Shown in pieces: positions 9,501-18,413 of a stretch of DNA of 64,000 nt. A model generated the notes under the pieces. The model was not told where the DNA came from, did no database searches, and was given only the letters and a program-made list of their open reading frames with translations. The translations under genes and the position numbers were made by a program. Each line of letters starts with the position of its first letter. The stretch's first letter is position 1. Source of the stretch: Bacteroidota bacterium (GTDB lineage: Bacteria; Bacteroidota; Bacteroidia; UKL13-3); contig CANGGG010000006.1 in the NCBI GenBank assembly GCA_947453415.1, positions 1 through 64,000 on the forward strand. The letters are read 5' to 3'.

Positions 9501-10401
9501 AATAATAGATTTAGAAAAACCCGTAAGTATTTCAAGTTTTAAACTTCAAAATAATATTATTTACAAAGGATCAGCTACGGTTACAAATGGAGTTTTTACA
9601 TTTAGTTTTATTGTTCCAAAAGACATTGATTATAAATATGGTTATGGAAAAATAAGTTATTATGCAAATAATGACACAACAGATGCAAGTGGATATGAAG
9701 GAAAAGCATTAATTGGGGGAACATCTGATTCAATTTGGGTTGATAATAAAGGACCTGAAATACAATTATACATGAACGATGAAAAATTTGTAAATGGCGG
9801 TTTGGTTCCTGAAAATTCGTTATTAATTGCAAAAATATATGACGAAAATGGAATAAATACCACTAGCCGAGGTGTTGGCAGGGACTTAAATGCGGTAATG
9901 AATAAGGAAAATACCAACACCATTATTATGAACGATTTTTACCGATCAAATTTAAATACTTTTCAAAGTGGAATAGTAAATTATAATTATAAGAACTTAC
10001 CATTGGGATTAAATAAAATAAAGTTTCAGGCTTATGATATTTTTAATAATGTAGGTGAGGCCGAAATAGATTTTATAGTAGCAAACGATAGTAAAATGGC
10101 TTTGCAAAATGTATTGAATTATCCTAATCCATTTACCACAAAAACATCTTTTCATTTTGACCATAATAAAGCAGGTCAAGACGTGCAAGTATTGATTCAA
10201 ATATTTACAGTAAATGGTAAATTAGTTAAGTCATTACAAAAAGATGTGGTGGCAGCAACAAGCCATTTTAGCGACTTAGAATGGGACGGACGCGATGATT
10301 ATGGCGATGCAATTGGAAAAGGTGTGTACATTTATAAAGTAAAAATAAAATCACAAGGAAAAACCGAAGAAGCATTTCAAAAATTAGTGGTTTTAAATTA
10401 A
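6544..10401 (+). CDS. porU: PorU, T9SS C25-family signal peptidase/sortase
   Basis: A 1285-residue protein. The ATG at 6544 begins a clear signal peptide (MQFFFKEIKIKVLTSVLFG...FA) and is preferred to the upstream TTG at 6493. The central gingipain-like C25 domain carries the catalytic pair His796 (YIGHGGEVGW) and Cys830 (MTATCEFSRFDDP). It ends with an Ig-like/FlgD-like C-terminal domain (NYPNPFT..., WDGRDDYGDAIGKGVY). PorU removes the C-terminal sorting domains of T9SS cargo at the cell surface and links them to LPS. Cargo with such domains is encoded at 32.7 and 43.1 kb. The usual partner porV is not adjacent. Confidence 0.9.
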   Translation: MQFFFKEIKIKVLTSVLFGTLIFGNHVFAYQIIKNVIFDWQTPKSAKSGEFQTFFLKASYESEFGLIPIYQNKLGKCGTEIINSKIVDIILEDEKIINKDLKNISNLSLELNTNIGFEKRQAYLFVKMIPYVKVGNVLKRVISCTIQIETNNLFELPKYLGKTNYTANSVLANGQWYKIATMNNAVHRIDYTFLKNLGMNIDAIDPRNIKLYGNGAGMLPERNADFRYDDLQENAIVIQGESDGKFNANDYILFYGQSQKEVWKYNGSNQVFNNQPNLYSDTTYYYITISNNIGKRISSIPSATNVNYNTSTYDALVHHEEDITNFVKTGRNWYGEDFNRQPQRTFTNIISDIDTSANVIFQSNIAGRASQTNGFDVTINNLFYLNHTCSGLSLAYDGIYADINYKTLTFKPNTNRFDINYSYTGPVAQGANGWLDFYTINARAFLKNAGKQILLSDKNAVANGNIAQYNFSTTRNLSIWDVSNPTQIFTIQGIFDVTTSQFNFAANADSLRWFMAFDNSNFIKPISIGKVANQNIHALSAVQGIIISHADFLSEAKRLADYHKQKNGLNIHVINVTDIYNEFSSGSQDVSAIRDMLRMFYQKYTSPNDQLKYVTLMGRASYDYKGNFSKTKTGFVNTNYIPTYEEVNSNDPGSFCTDDFFVCLDDNEGNFAINRNAGDLMDLGIGRLPIVNIEQAKGIVDKVIYYETKSSYGDWRNKFTFIADDEWTEYQIDFMKTAEYLNNTYLSRFQKFNIQKIYANSYEPLSTAGGKRFPQVNTAITNSMNKGSLVINYIGHGGEVGWSARRILNVDEINAWNVKENMPLLMTATCEFSRFDDPSRLAAGELAMINPNGGPIALFTTVRLVYSSSNDALNDKFNSQLGLDSGAILHPKTFGELILQTKNLYATGNTRNFTLLGDPMLQLALPKYNVKTTSINNKSIGVFNDTIKALSKVTIKGSVLDENNNLMSNFNGIVYPTVFDKESEYPIIDLEKPVSISSFKLQNNIIYKGSATVTNGVFTFSFIVPKDIDYKYGYGKISYYANNDTTDASGYEGKALIGGTSDSIWVDNKGPEIQLYMNDEKFVNGGLVPENSLLIAKIYDENGINTTSRGVGRDLNAVMNKENTNTIIMNDFYRSNLNTFQSGIVNYNYKNLPLGLNKIKFQAYDIFNNVGEAEIDFIVANDSKMALQNVLNYPNPFTTKTSFHFDHNKAGQDVQVLIQIFTVNGKLVKSLQKDVVAATSHFSDLEWDGRDDYGDAIGKGVYIYKVKIKSQGKTEEAFQKLVVLN

Positions 10402-10438
10402 ATTCTTAAATAAATTCTAATTGATTGAACAATATTTT

Positions 10439-10446
10439 TATATTTG
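10439..10446 (+). promoter_or_regulatory. -7 element upstream of the PspC/kinase genes
   Basis: TATATTTG matches TAnnTTTG, 16 bases before the pspC-like ATG. A TTG at 10421-10423 is only 15 bases upstream, so the promoter is partial. Confidence 0.4.
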
Positions 10447-10461
10447 AAGTATTAAAAAATC

Positions 10462-10680
10462 ATGGATAAATTTAAATATTATATAGAAAAAAATATATTT
10501 GGGGTATGTGCATACATTGGTAATCGCTTTGGTATCAACTCAAATATTATTCGTATGTATTTTATTTATACATCATTTATAACCGCAGCCTCTCCGGTTT
10601 TAGTGTATTTAATATTGGCATTTTGGTTAAGTGTAAAAAAGCACTTTAGCACCAAGCGTAAAAGTTCTTACGAACTTTAA
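10462..10680 (+). CDS. PspC-domain small membrane protein
   Basis: A 72-residue protein matching the PspC domain: a GVCAYIGNRFGINSNIIRMYF stretch (cf. the family GVCAGLAEYFGI..RL.F) followed by a hydrophobic helix (about residues 38-58) and a basic tail. PspC proteins act in envelope-stress sensing or as small membrane regulators. It precedes the histidine kinase by 39 bp and probably belongs to the same transcript, which suggests an accessory role in that signalling pathway. The function is inferred from family and position. Confidence 0.8.
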   Translation: MDKFKYYIEKNIFGVCAYIGNRFGINSNIIRMYFIYTSFITAASPVLVYLILAFWLSVKKHFSTKRKSSYEL

Positions 10681-10719
10681 AAAATATCTAATTTTATAAT
10701 TTAAAAAATTTATTTCTGA

Positions 10720-11856
10720 ATGAATAAACCTCGTTTAATTTTCGTTTTTTTATCTATTTATATTGTTGCGGCATTTAGTTGGTGGGGCTTTGAACATTTT
10801 AGAAATAGCATGAGCATTAACATGCTTGAAAAAGAAAATAGCAACTTAATTACTCAAGCTGATGAAATATTATGTTACAAAGCATCTACAGATATTGGAG
10901 AAGAGATAAGAGAAGATAATTTTTTAGATACTGCGCAGTTAAATAGATATTTTAAAAAGAATTACAATTCGTTAGAATTGGTATATATAGATACCATAAA
11001 CCCTTTTAATGGCTATTTGATTAGGCCTAAAGAAGAAGCCTATGTAAAACTTCAAAGCCAAATAGATGCTTCGAACGTTAAACTTTCAAAGAAAAAATGG
11101 ATGTATGCAACGGAAGGAATCGTGATGATCATTTTGTTGTTCTGGGGAATATTATGGGTATATAGAACTTTTGAAAAAAGTATCAAATTAAATCAACACC
11201 AAAACAATTTTTTATTGTCGGTAACACATGAATTAAAAACACCAATTGCATCAGTAAAACTATATTTAGAAACTTTATTGAAGCGCGATTTAGACAAAGA
11301 ACAGCAACATACTATTTTAAAAAATTCCATTAACGATACCAATAGATTGAGGGTTTTGGTTGATAATTTATTGCTTTCAGCGCAATTAGAAACAAACCAT
11401 TACGAACCTTTAATGACTCAAATAAACTTGAGTGAATTATTACATAAAATAATTGACAAATATACTGAACCAAGAAATTTACAAAATAGAATAATAAAAA
11501 ATATAGAACACCAAGTGTTTATAACAGCCGATGAATTTGCCATTGAAACCATTGTGATTAATTTATTAACTAATGCTGAAAAATATTCTGACAATAACAT
11601 TACAATTCTTTTAAAGTCGGATAATAAGCAAGTAATATTAAGTGTTTCTGATTTAGGTATAGGCATTTCAGACGATGATAAACAAAGGCTTTTTGATAAG
11701 TTTTATAGGGTTGGTGAGGAACAAACTCGTAAAACAAAAGGAACAGGGCTAGGATTGTTTATTGTTAAAAAATTAGTACATATTCATCATGCAACTATTG
11801 AGGTGAAAAACAATCATCCTAATGGAACAAACTTTGAGGTTAGTTTTCACGTATAG
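10720..11856 (+). CDS. Sensor histidine kinase
   Basis: A 378-residue membrane kinase: two membrane helices (about residues 5-22 and 128-148) flank a periplasmic sensor of about 100 residues. A HisKA dimerisation domain follows, with the phospho-acceptor His170 in SVTHELKTP, then an HATPase_c domain with N box (IVINLLTNAEKYS), G1 box (VSDLGIGISDDD) and G2 box (KGTGLGLFIV). It sits 33 bp before its cognate response regulator gene. The short sensor resembles no ligand-binding family I recognise, so the signal is unknown. Confidence 0.92.
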   Translation: MNKPRLIFVFLSIYIVAAFSWWGFEHFRNSMSINMLEKENSNLITQADEILCYKASTDIGEEIREDNFLDTAQLNRYFKKNYNSLELVYIDTINPFNGYLIRPKEEAYVKLQSQIDASNVKLSKKKWMYATEGIVMIILLFWGILWVYRTFEKSIKLNQHQNNFLLSVTHELKTPIASVKLYLETLLKRDLDKEQQHTILKNSINDTNRLRVLVDNLLLSAQLETNHYEPLMTQINLSELLHKIIDKYTEPRNLQNRIIKNIEHQVFITADEFAIETIVINLLTNAEKYSDNNITILLKSDNKQVILSVSDLGIGISDDDKQRLFDKFYRVGEEQTRKTKGTGLGLFIVKKLVHIHHATIEVKNNHPNGTNFEVSFHV

Positions 11857-11889
11857 TGAAATCAATGACCACTCAAAAAAAATTTATAA

Positions 11890-12600
11890 ATGAATAATAT
11901 ACTATTGGTAGAAGATGAAGAAAATCTTCAACACGCACTTAAACTTAATTTAGAATTGGAAAATTACCATGTTATTGCCGTAGGCGATGGTAAAAAAGCC
12001 ATAGATACTTTTAGAGAACGCAAATTTGATTTAGTAGTTCTTGACATCATGTTACCTGAAATGGATGGTTATATGGTTTGTGAAAATATTAGACTTCACG
12101 ACCAAAATATTCCTATTTTATTTTTATCGGCTAAAAGTACCCCAGCAGAAAGAATTGAAGGTTTGAAAAAAGGAGGTGATGATTATTTAACAAAACCTTT
12201 TGATTTAGAAGAACTTTTGATACGTATCAAAAAATTATTAATTAAAAGAGATAAAATTAGGTCAACGGAAAAAGCACTTCCTGTAATTTTTAATTTCGGA
12301 CAAAATTGGATAAACTTTGATAGCCATCAAGCAAAGGGAGTAGATGGTTTGATTGATTTAACTAAAAAAGAAACTTTACTGCTTAAGTTATTAATAGAAA
12401 ACAAAAATTCAGTGGTAAGCAGAGAACATATTTTAAAAGTAGTTTGGGATTATAACGTGATTCCAAATACTAGAACAGTTGATAATTTTATGCTTAGCTT
12501 ACGCAAATACTTTGAAACAGATCCTAAAAACCCAGTATTCTTTCACTCATCGCGAGGAATAGGATATAAATTTGTAGAACCAGTAGCTGTAATTGCTTAA
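11890..12600 (+). CDS. OmpR/PhoB-family response regulator
   Basis: A 236-residue response regulator with an N-terminal receiver domain (acidic pocket EDEE at 8-11, phospho-acceptor Asp52 in VVLDIMLPEMDG, switch Lys in LTKPFD) and a C-terminal winged-helix DNA-binding domain (LTKKETLLLKLL ... RTVDNFMLSLRKYF ... RGIGYKFV). It follows the kinase gene and should be phosphorylated by it. The operon ends at a strong hairpin just after this gene. The regulon is unknown. Confidence 0.93.
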   Translation: MNNILLVEDEENLQHALKLNLELENYHVIAVGDGKKAIDTFRERKFDLVVLDIMLPEMDGYMVCENIRLHDQNIPILFLSAKSTPAERIEGLKKGGDDYLTKPFDLEELLIRIKKLLIKRDKIRSTEKALPVIFNFGQNWINFDSHQAKGVDGLIDLTKKETLLLKLLIENKNSVVSREHILKVVWDYNVIPNTRTVDNFMLSLRKYFETDPKNPVFFHSSRGIGYKFVEPVAVIA

Positions 12601-12612
12601 AAAAACTATCTC

Positions 12613-12646
12613 AAACCAACTTCAAAATGAAGTTGGTTTTTTTTTA
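12613..12646 (+). terminator. Intrinsic terminator after response regulator
   Basis: AAACCAACTTCA / TGAAGTTGGTTT, a 12-bp perfect stem with a 3-base loop, followed by a long T run, 12 bp after the stop codon. Confidence 0.9.
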
Positions 12647-12776
12647 TTTATTAACGAATAAAAGTCTACCATTTAGCTATTTATAAATTAAAAGAATTAA
12701 ATCAATAAAATAATTTCAAATAGTAAAACAAAACACTAACATTTGTGCTTTCAAAATTATACAGTAAACAAATCAA

Positions 12777-13910
12777 ATGAAAATAGGAATTGTGTGTTAT
12801 CCAACCTACGGTGGTAGCGGTGTAGTAGCTACCGAACTAGGAAAAGCATTAGCACAAAGAGGGCATCAAGTACACTTTATAGCCTATAAACAACCGGCTA
12901 GATTAGACTCATTTATGAGTAATATTTTTTACCATGAAGTAAATGTGAGTACTTATCCATTATTTGATTTTCCTCCATACGAAACTTCATTAGCAAGTAC
13001 TTTAGTAGATGTAGTTAAATTTGAAAAATTAGATATTCTTCATGTGCATTATGCTATTCCGCATGCATCGGCAGCTATTATGGCCAAATTAATATTGGCC
13101 ACTGAAGGTATAAATATACCGGTAATAACTACTCTACATGGAACTGATATTACTTTGGTTGGAAAAGATTCATCGTTTGAACCTGTGGTTACTTATTCCA
13201 TTAATCAATCAGATGGCGTAACTTCAGTTTCCGATTCATTGAAACAAGATACTTACAGACATTTTAAAACAAAAAAACACATAGAAGTCATTCCAAATTT
13301 TATTGATGTATCACGTTTTCAAAAACAAGCAAAAGAACATTTTAAAAAAGCCATTGCACCGCAAAATGAAAAATTAATTGTTCATACTTCAAACTTTAGA
13401 AAAGTTAAAAGAGTGGAAGATGTGATAAAAATATTTGGTAAAATAAATGAGAAAATTCCTTCAAAACTACTTTTAGTTGGAGATGGACCAGAACGCCATC
13501 ATGCAGAGATGCTTTGCCGTGAATTAAATTTATGTGGAAGCACACTATTTTTGGGCAAACAAAATCCTGTGGAAGAAATTTTAAGTGTTTGCGATTTATT
13601 TTTGATGCCCAGTGAAACAGAAAGTTTTGGGCTATCTGCATTAGAAGCAATGGCTTGTCAAGTACCTGTAATTGCAAGTAACGCAGGTGGAATTCCTGAG
13701 TTAATACAAAACGGAATTTCTGGATTTATGGCAGAGGTTGGTAATGTAGATGAAATGGCTGCAAAAGGAATTTATATTTTAGAAAATGAGGAACGATTAC
13801 ATCAATTCAAAGCAAATGCTTTGGCACGTGCCTTAGAATTTGATATCAATAATATAGTTCCAATTTACGAAAGTTTTTATTTGAAAATTTTAAGCGAGCA
13901 AACTAAATAA
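12777..13910 (+). CDS. bshA: BshA, N-acetyl-alpha-D-glucosaminyl L-malate synthase
   Basis: A 377-residue GT-B glycosyltransferase (family 4) that joins UDP-GlcNAc and L-malate in the first step of bacillithiol synthesis. The BshA signature is clear: MKIGIVCYPTYGGSGVVATE at the N-terminus, HVHYAIPHA, TLHGTDITLVG, and the C-terminal donor-binding EX7E region (PSETESFGLSALEAMA). It is followed 12 bp later by purK. Other bacillithiol genes (bshB, bshC) are not in the window. Identification is confident. Confidence 0.93.
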   Translation: MKIGIVCYPTYGGSGVVATELGKALAQRGHQVHFIAYKQPARLDSFMSNIFYHEVNVSTYPLFDFPPYETSLASTLVDVVKFEKLDILHVHYAIPHASAAIMAKLILATEGINIPVITTLHGTDITLVGKDSSFEPVVTYSINQSDGVTSVSDSLKQDTYRHFKTKKHIEVIPNFIDVSRFQKQAKEHFKKAIAPQNEKLIVHTSNFRKVKRVEDVIKIFGKINEKIPSKLLLVGDGPERHHAEMLCRELNLCGSTLFLGKQNPVEEILSVCDLFLMPSETESFGLSALEAMACQVPVIASNAGGIPELIQNGISGFMAEVGNVDEMAAKGIYILENEERLHQFKANALARALEFDINNIVPIYESFYLKILSEQTK

Positions 13911-13922
13911 AAAAACAATTCA

Positions 13923-15089
13923 ATGAACTTACTCAAACAAAAAATTGGAATTTTAGGCGGTGGTCAACTTGGGCGAATGCTTATTGAAGAAGCACTTCGC
14001 TTAAATGTAAATGTTAATATTTTAGAAAACTCAAAAGACTGTCCTTGCTATCATTTGGCGCATGAATTTATTGAAGGTTCATTGACTGATGAAGCTAAAA
14101 TAATGGAATTGTCCGCTATAAGTGATGTGCTCACTTTTGAAATTGAGCATGTAAACACGGAGGCTTTAATAAAATTAGAAGATGAAGGAAAAACCATCAT
14201 TCCATCGCCCAGGATGTTACAAATTATTCAGGATAAAGGTATACAAAAACAATATTATACCGAACATCATGTTCCAACTGCACCTTATTTTTTGGTAAAT
14301 AATAAGAGCGATTGGAACGAAGCAATTACAAAATTAGACACTGAAAAATTTGTTGCAAAAACCCGAAAAGATGGTTACGATGGCAGAGGAGTTACCATAC
14401 TTAATAGTCAAGCAGTATTGGCCAACAACTCCTTAATACCTTACGATGTTCCTTGTTTATTAGAAGCATTTATTCCTTGTGAAAAAGAAATTTCGATTAT
14501 TGTAGCACAAGATATTTTTGGTACTACTGTTGCTTATGAAGCAGTAGAAATGGAGTTTGAGCCTGAGGCCAATCTGGTAACTTATTTATTTAGTCCGGCC
14601 GATATCAGCAAACAAATTGCTGAAAAAGCAAAGTTTGTTGCCATTCAAACTATCAATCAATTTAAAAGTCCGGGTGTGTTTGCTGTAGAAATGTTCATTA
14701 CATTGAATGGCGATATTTTAGTGAATGAAATTGCTCCTCGTCCGCATAATTCTGGCCATCATACAATAGAAGCAAGTTATACATCTCAATACGAACAATT
14801 AACACGAATAGTTTTGGGACTACCTGTTGGCTGTGTTGGCTTAATTAAGCCTGCAGCAATGATTAATTTGTTAGGCGATAAAAGTTTTTCGGGTGCTTAT
14901 GCCATTAAAAACTTAGATCAATTACACCAAATTGAAGGAACTTACTTACACTTATACGATAAAAAAGAAAGTAAGCCAATGCGAAAAATGGGGCATATTA
15001 CAGTGCTTGCAAACTCCATAGATGAGGTAAAAGCTAAAGCAAATAAAGTAATGAATTTAGTAGGTTTTGAACCCATTAAAACTTTGTAA
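13923..15089 (+). CDS. purK: PurK, 5-(carboxyamino)imidazole ribonucleotide synthase
   Basis: A 388-residue ATP-grasp enzyme that carboxylates AIR to N5-CAIR with ATP and bicarbonate in purine synthesis. Visible: the N-terminal Rossmann start IGILGGGQLGRML, the ATP-grasp region (KTRKDGYDGRGV), the metal/phosphate site (VNEIAPRPHNSGHHTIEA), and the C-terminal domain ending in VMNLVGFEP. Length is normal. It follows bshA closely and converges on an outer-membrane gene, with 6 bp between their stop codons. The companion purE is not in the window. Confidence 0.94.
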   Translation: MNLLKQKIGILGGGQLGRMLIEEALRLNVNVNILENSKDCPCYHLAHEFIEGSLTDEAKIMELSAISDVLTFEIEHVNTEALIKLEDEGKTIIPSPRMLQIIQDKGIQKQYYTEHHVPTAPYFLVNNKSDWNEAITKLDTEKFVAKTRKDGYDGRGVTILNSQAVLANNSLIPYDVPCLLEAFIPCEKEISIIVAQDIFGTTVAYEAVEMEFEPEANLVTYLFSPADISKQIAEKAKFVAIQTINQFKSPGVFAVEMFITLNGDILVNEIAPRPHNSGHHTIEASYTSQYEQLTRIVLGLPVGCVGLIKPAAMINLLGDKSFSGAYAIKNLDQLHQIEGTYLHLYDKKESKPMRKMGHITVLANSIDEVKAKANKVMNLVGFEPIKTL

Positions 15090-15095
15090 AACTAA

Positions 15096-16175
15096 CTACC
15101 AAGCATCATCTATTAACTCATCATCATGAATAGATTCGTTTGCATTCATTGCTTTTGATTCATGTTTATTCCTTGATTTTTTATTCAAAAACCAAATAAA
15201 AGTAACATTGGCATAAACTGAATTACTTCCGTTAAAACTAAAATCGTTTACAATTGAATTGTTATTTTCATTGGTAAAAAATACTTTTTGATTTCCAACA
15301 AATCCGGCTTGAAACAATATCATGTTGGTTTTATTTACCATCCTAACATCTCCCAGGAATTGGTAATTCCTTTGTCTAAGTATTAATGTAACATTTGTTG
15401 AATCAACACTTAACTTGTTTTGATAATGATTGATTCCACCACTGGGTCTACAAGTAAAACCATAAAATATTTTTTGGACTTTAGTTTGTTTCTTCCAATT
15501 AATAACAAAAGGAAGTGTAACATTTAACATTGATTTTTCACTGGTCTTATACTTAAATCCAAGAATTGGCAAAAACAAAGGTTCGCCAAATAAATAGGTA
15601 AAAGTAAGGCCCGCTCTGTATGAAAACTTATTATTTACTTTTCTCATGTACATCATCATTCCTGAGTACCTATATGTGGCATCGGGTAAAGTATATTCGT
15701 CTTCGTTGGCAAATGCGTTAGCTGCAAATAAAAACGTGTTTTTAGCTGAAGTATGAAAAAGTCCAGAAAGACCAATTTTTAAATTTACAAGAGTTCTATT
15801 TAAATTTTCATGACCAAAATTCACTTTACCAATTTGAAGTGAAGGCAAAACATTGATTTGACTGTATTTTAAAACACCCTCTTTTTTTGTAAAGCTTGAA
15901 TAAAGAGAATGTTTGTAGCCAATTAAAAACTTGGTATTGCTGAAATTATATTTACTATCAGATATTGAATCGTTGAATTTTAACTTACTAATTGATTGTG
16001 AATTGAGCGAAAAAGTTAAATTATTACCTAAATAATTTTTTGACTGTGCATTGGCTTTACCAATTAAAAACAGCAAGAATGTAGCAAAAAAAAGCTGTTT
16101 GTTAAAACGCAAAAATGCCTTATTGAACCAATGGTTCAATAAGGCATTTGTTATTTTTTTTAAATGCTTAGGCAT
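15096..16175 (-). CDS. Putative outer-membrane beta-barrel protein
   Basis: A signal-peptide protein ([15 protein letters not shown]) with many alternating aromatic strands, typical of a Bacteroidota outer-membrane barrel of the DUF6268-like kind; no named function. The ATG at 16175 overlaps the gcvH stop by 8 bp and gives an unusually long leader. A TTG at 16112 would give a normal signal peptide ([14 protein letters not shown]). The first 21 codons of the long form run through a terminator-like hairpin. The acidic C-terminus (DDELIDDAW) is a tail. Start uncertain; role unknown. Confidence 0.65.
   Translation of the reverse strand: MPKHLKKITNALLNHWFNKAFLRFNKQLFFATFLLFLIGKANAQSKNYLGNNLTFSLNSQSISKLKFNDSISDSKYNFSNTKFLIGYKHSLYSSFTKKEGVLKYSQINVLPSLQIGKVNFGHENLNRTLVNLKIGLSGLFHTSAKNTFLFAANAFANEDEYTLPDATYRYSGMMMYMRKVNNKFSYRAGLTFTYLFGEPLFLPILGFKYKTSEKSMLNVTLPFVINWKKQTKVQKIFYGFTCRPSGGINHYQNKLSVDSTNVTLILRQRNYQFLGDVRMVNKTNMILFQAGFVGNQKVFFTNENNNSIVNDFSFNGSNSVYANVTFIWFLNKKSRNKHESKAMNANESIHDDELIDDAW
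16108..16150 (-). terminator. Hairpin after gcvH, inside the next reading frame
   Basis: On the minus strand AAATGCCTTATTGAACC pairs with GGTTCAATAAGGCATTT, followed by T residues. This is a strong intrinsic terminator 18 bp past the gcvH stop. It overlaps the 5' end of the following barrel gene, including that gene's alternative TTG start, so read-through may be limited. Confidence 0.75.
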
Positions 16176-16548
16176 TAATTAATTGCTTGTATGCAGTTGC
16201 GTCCATAAGTTCCGAAATTTCAGCTTCATTACTTATAGTACATTTTATCATCCAACCATTTCCATAACAATCATTATTCACGTTTTCAGGAGCTGCATCT
16301 AAATCTGCATTTAACTCTAAAACTTCACCCGATAAAGGCATGAATAAATCAGAAACAGTTTTAACAGCTTCTACTGTACCAAAAACTTCGTCTTTAGCAA
16401 TCGTTTTTCCTTTACTTGGAATATCTACGTAAACAATATCGCCTAATTCATGTTGTGCAAAGTCAGTAATACCAATGTATGCTACATTGCCTTCAATGCT
16501 AACCCACTCGTGGTCTTTGGTGTATTTTAAGTTTTCTGGAAAGTTCAT
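16168..16548 (-). CDS. gcvH: Glycine cleavage system H protein
   Basis: A 126-residue H protein that carries the aminomethyl group on a lipoyl arm between the P, T and L proteins. The lipoylation site is Lys63 in [16 protein letters not shown]. Also visible are the N-terminal YTKDHEW and the conserved GWMIK motif near the C-terminus. Length is typical. The other glycine cleavage genes are not nearby. A strong hairpin follows. Confidence 0.96.
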   Translation of the reverse strand: MNFPENLKYTKDHEWVSIEGNVAYIGITDFAQHELGDIVYVDIPSKGKTIAKDEVFGTVEAVKTVSDLFMPLSGEVLELNADLDAAPENVNNDCYGNGWMIKCTISNEAEISELMDATAYKQLINA

Positions 16549-16684
16549 TTTATTTTCTAAATTTATGGTTATTTTTATGGCAGCAATTTAAGATTTACAA
16601 TCAATATACAAAATCAAATTTCTATTAATTAATTGGCCAACAAAAATTATAAATTTTGCTTTATTGTTGCTAAAGCAATTACAC

Positions 16685-17005
16685 ATGAAAAAACAATATC
16701 AATCACTCAAAGAATTTTACCCTTTTTATTTGAGCCAACACCAAAACAAAACAAGTAGAATGCTACATTTTATTGGAACCAGTTTATTTATTTTTATGTT
16801 CTTTGGCTCGTTTATATTTCATGAAGTTACTATTTTATTGTTTTCACCAATTTTAGCATATGGATTTGCATGGATTGGTCATTTCTTTTTTGAAAAAAAT
16901 AAACCTGCCACCTTTCAATATCCTTTGTATAGTTTAGCTTCTGATTTTATTCTTTATTTTGAAATGTTATCGGGTAAGGAAAGTTTTGATGCAAAGCAAA
17001 ATTAG
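16685..17005 (+). CDS. DUF962/Mpo1-like membrane protein
   Basis: A 106-residue protein (ATG at 16685 chosen over a TTG at 16664) of the DUF962/Mpo1-like family. Family features: SLKEFYPFYLSQHQNKTSRMLHFIGT, with the conserved His and Arg near the N-terminus, followed by hydrophobic segments and GHFFFEKNKPATFQYP. Yeast Mpo1 is an Fe(II)-dependent dioxygenase in phytosphingosine breakdown; the bacterial role is not established. Stands alone, convergent with the glycosyltransferase gene. Confidence 0.85.
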   Translation: MKKQYQSLKEFYPFYLSQHQNKTSRMLHFIGTSLFIFMFFGSFIFHEVTILLFSPILAYGFAWIGHFFFEKNKPATFQYPLYSLASDFILYFEMLSGKESFDAKQN

Positions 17006-17104
17006 CTGTAAAGGATATTTTATTAAAAAAAACCTATTCGGATTTTGAATTTTTTAATTCGAATTTATACCAATTCCATTTTGTTTTCTCCGTTATTTGG
17101 TTTG

Positions 17105-18229
17105 TTATTCCATTGCTTTTAAGCAACTTTTCCAAAGTAATTCGGCCGTTTTATCCCAACTAAATTCTGCTTGTCTTTCTAATCCTTTTGCCATTAACGT
17201 TTGTTGTAATGCTACATCTTTACTCAACAAAACCATTGCATAAGCAATGCTTTCGATGCTATTTGGATTAATTTGAACAGTGGCACCCTCCCCTATTTCT
17301 TTCATAGATGAAGTATTACTACAAATAACAGGAACCCCACATTTCATGGCTTCAATAATTGGAATTCCAAAGCCCTCAAATAATGAAACATAACACAAGG
17401 CAAAAGCAGTAGCAGTTATTTTTGCTAAATCTTCATTGCTTAAATAACCAGTAAATATCACATCGTTTTTATATTTCATTTGGTTAAAAACATTACTCAC
17501 AGCATTAGTTTTCCATGCCATTCTTCCTGTAAGAACTAATTTAAAATTACTGTTAGTTTGGCTTTTAAATGAATCAAATGCTTGTAGTAAACTAGCAACA
17601 TTTTTACGAGGATGAATAGAACCTACATAAAGAAAATAATCAAATCCTGCGCTATATTTTTCTTTTATTTCATCTTTATCAGTTTTTGAAATTTGCTGAA
17701 ACAAATTGTTAGCACCGTTATAAACTACATCTATTTTAGCGGGATTTATTTGGTATTTATCAAAGATATCATTTTTTGAAAACTGACTAACAGTAGCAAT
17801 TCTATTCACTTTATTGGCAAATTTTGGTGAATTTTTTCGCATGTATTTCAAGTGCGATTTTTGAATTCCATCTTCAAAATGTTCAAATGCTAAATCGTGA
17901 ATAACACATAACTGTTTAGTTTTTGTAGTTAAACAGGCAAAACCATCAGGACTTAAAAATAAATCGGGTTGGTGTTTTTTTAACCAAAAAGAAACAGAAA
18001 TATTAAACCAAATATTCCAAAGAATTGGATGCCTAGCAGGTGGTGGAATTACAACTGGAATTACATTTTTTGCATAAATATAACTTTGGTTAAAAGCACG
18101 GTCAAATAAAAAGTAGAATTGAACTTGTGGATTGTTAAATACCATTCGCTTTAAAGTTTCATTGGTAAAATGACCAAATCCTTCTAATTTGTTTTTTAAC
18201 AAAAACCGAGTGTTTACAGCTATTTTCAA
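17105..18229 (-). CDS. Family 4 glycosyltransferase
   Basis: A 374-residue GT-B glycosyltransferase of family GT4, probably acting in cell-surface glycan assembly. The start is TTG, giving MKIAVNTRFLLKNKLEGFG, typical for the family; no ATG lies near. The C-terminal donor domain shows FLYVGSIHPRKN, VLTGRMAWK and the EX7E motif (SLFEGFGIPIIEAMKCGVPVI). The acceptor is unknown. It is monocistronic and convergent with the DUF962 gene. Confidence 0.88.
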   Translation of the reverse strand: MKIAVNTRFLLKNKLEGFGHFTNETLKRMVFNNPQVQFYFLFDRAFNQSYIYAKNVIPVVIPPPARHPILWNIWFNISVSFWLKKHQPDLFLSPDGFACLTTKTKQLCVIHDLAFEHFEDGIQKSHLKYMRKNSPKFANKVNRIATVSQFSKNDIFDKYQINPAKIDVVYNGANNLFQQISKTDKDEIKEKYSAGFDYFLYVGSIHPRKNVASLLQAFDSFKSQTNSNFKLVLTGRMAWKTNAVSNVFNQMKYKNDVIFTGYLSNEDLAKITATAFALCYVSLFEGFGIPIIEAMKCGVPVICSNTSSMKEIGEGATVQINPNSIESIAYAMVLLSKDVALQQTLMAKGLERQAEFSWDKTAELLWKSCLKAME

Positions 18230-18413
18230 TTGTTGGTTTTTTCTATTATGGGCAAAAATGTATTATTTTTCGATGATAAAATAATTTGTGCAAATAAATT
18301 TTATTTTTTATGTGGTTTCAACTTTATTTAAACCACATGAAAAAGCCAACACTTTTCTAAAACATTTATCAGAAATTAGAAACATGAATAGAATTATTCT
18401 AAATTGCAACCAA

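Noticed and set aside
7447-10200. Several minus-strand ORFs of 60-98 codons opposite porU
   Set aside because: Shadows of porU in AT-rich DNA; none has a signal, motif or neighbour that supports it.
18288-18413. Longer FeoA with 42 extra residues
   Set aside because: FeoA is about 75 residues; the extension has no domain and begins in A/T-rich promoter-like DNA.
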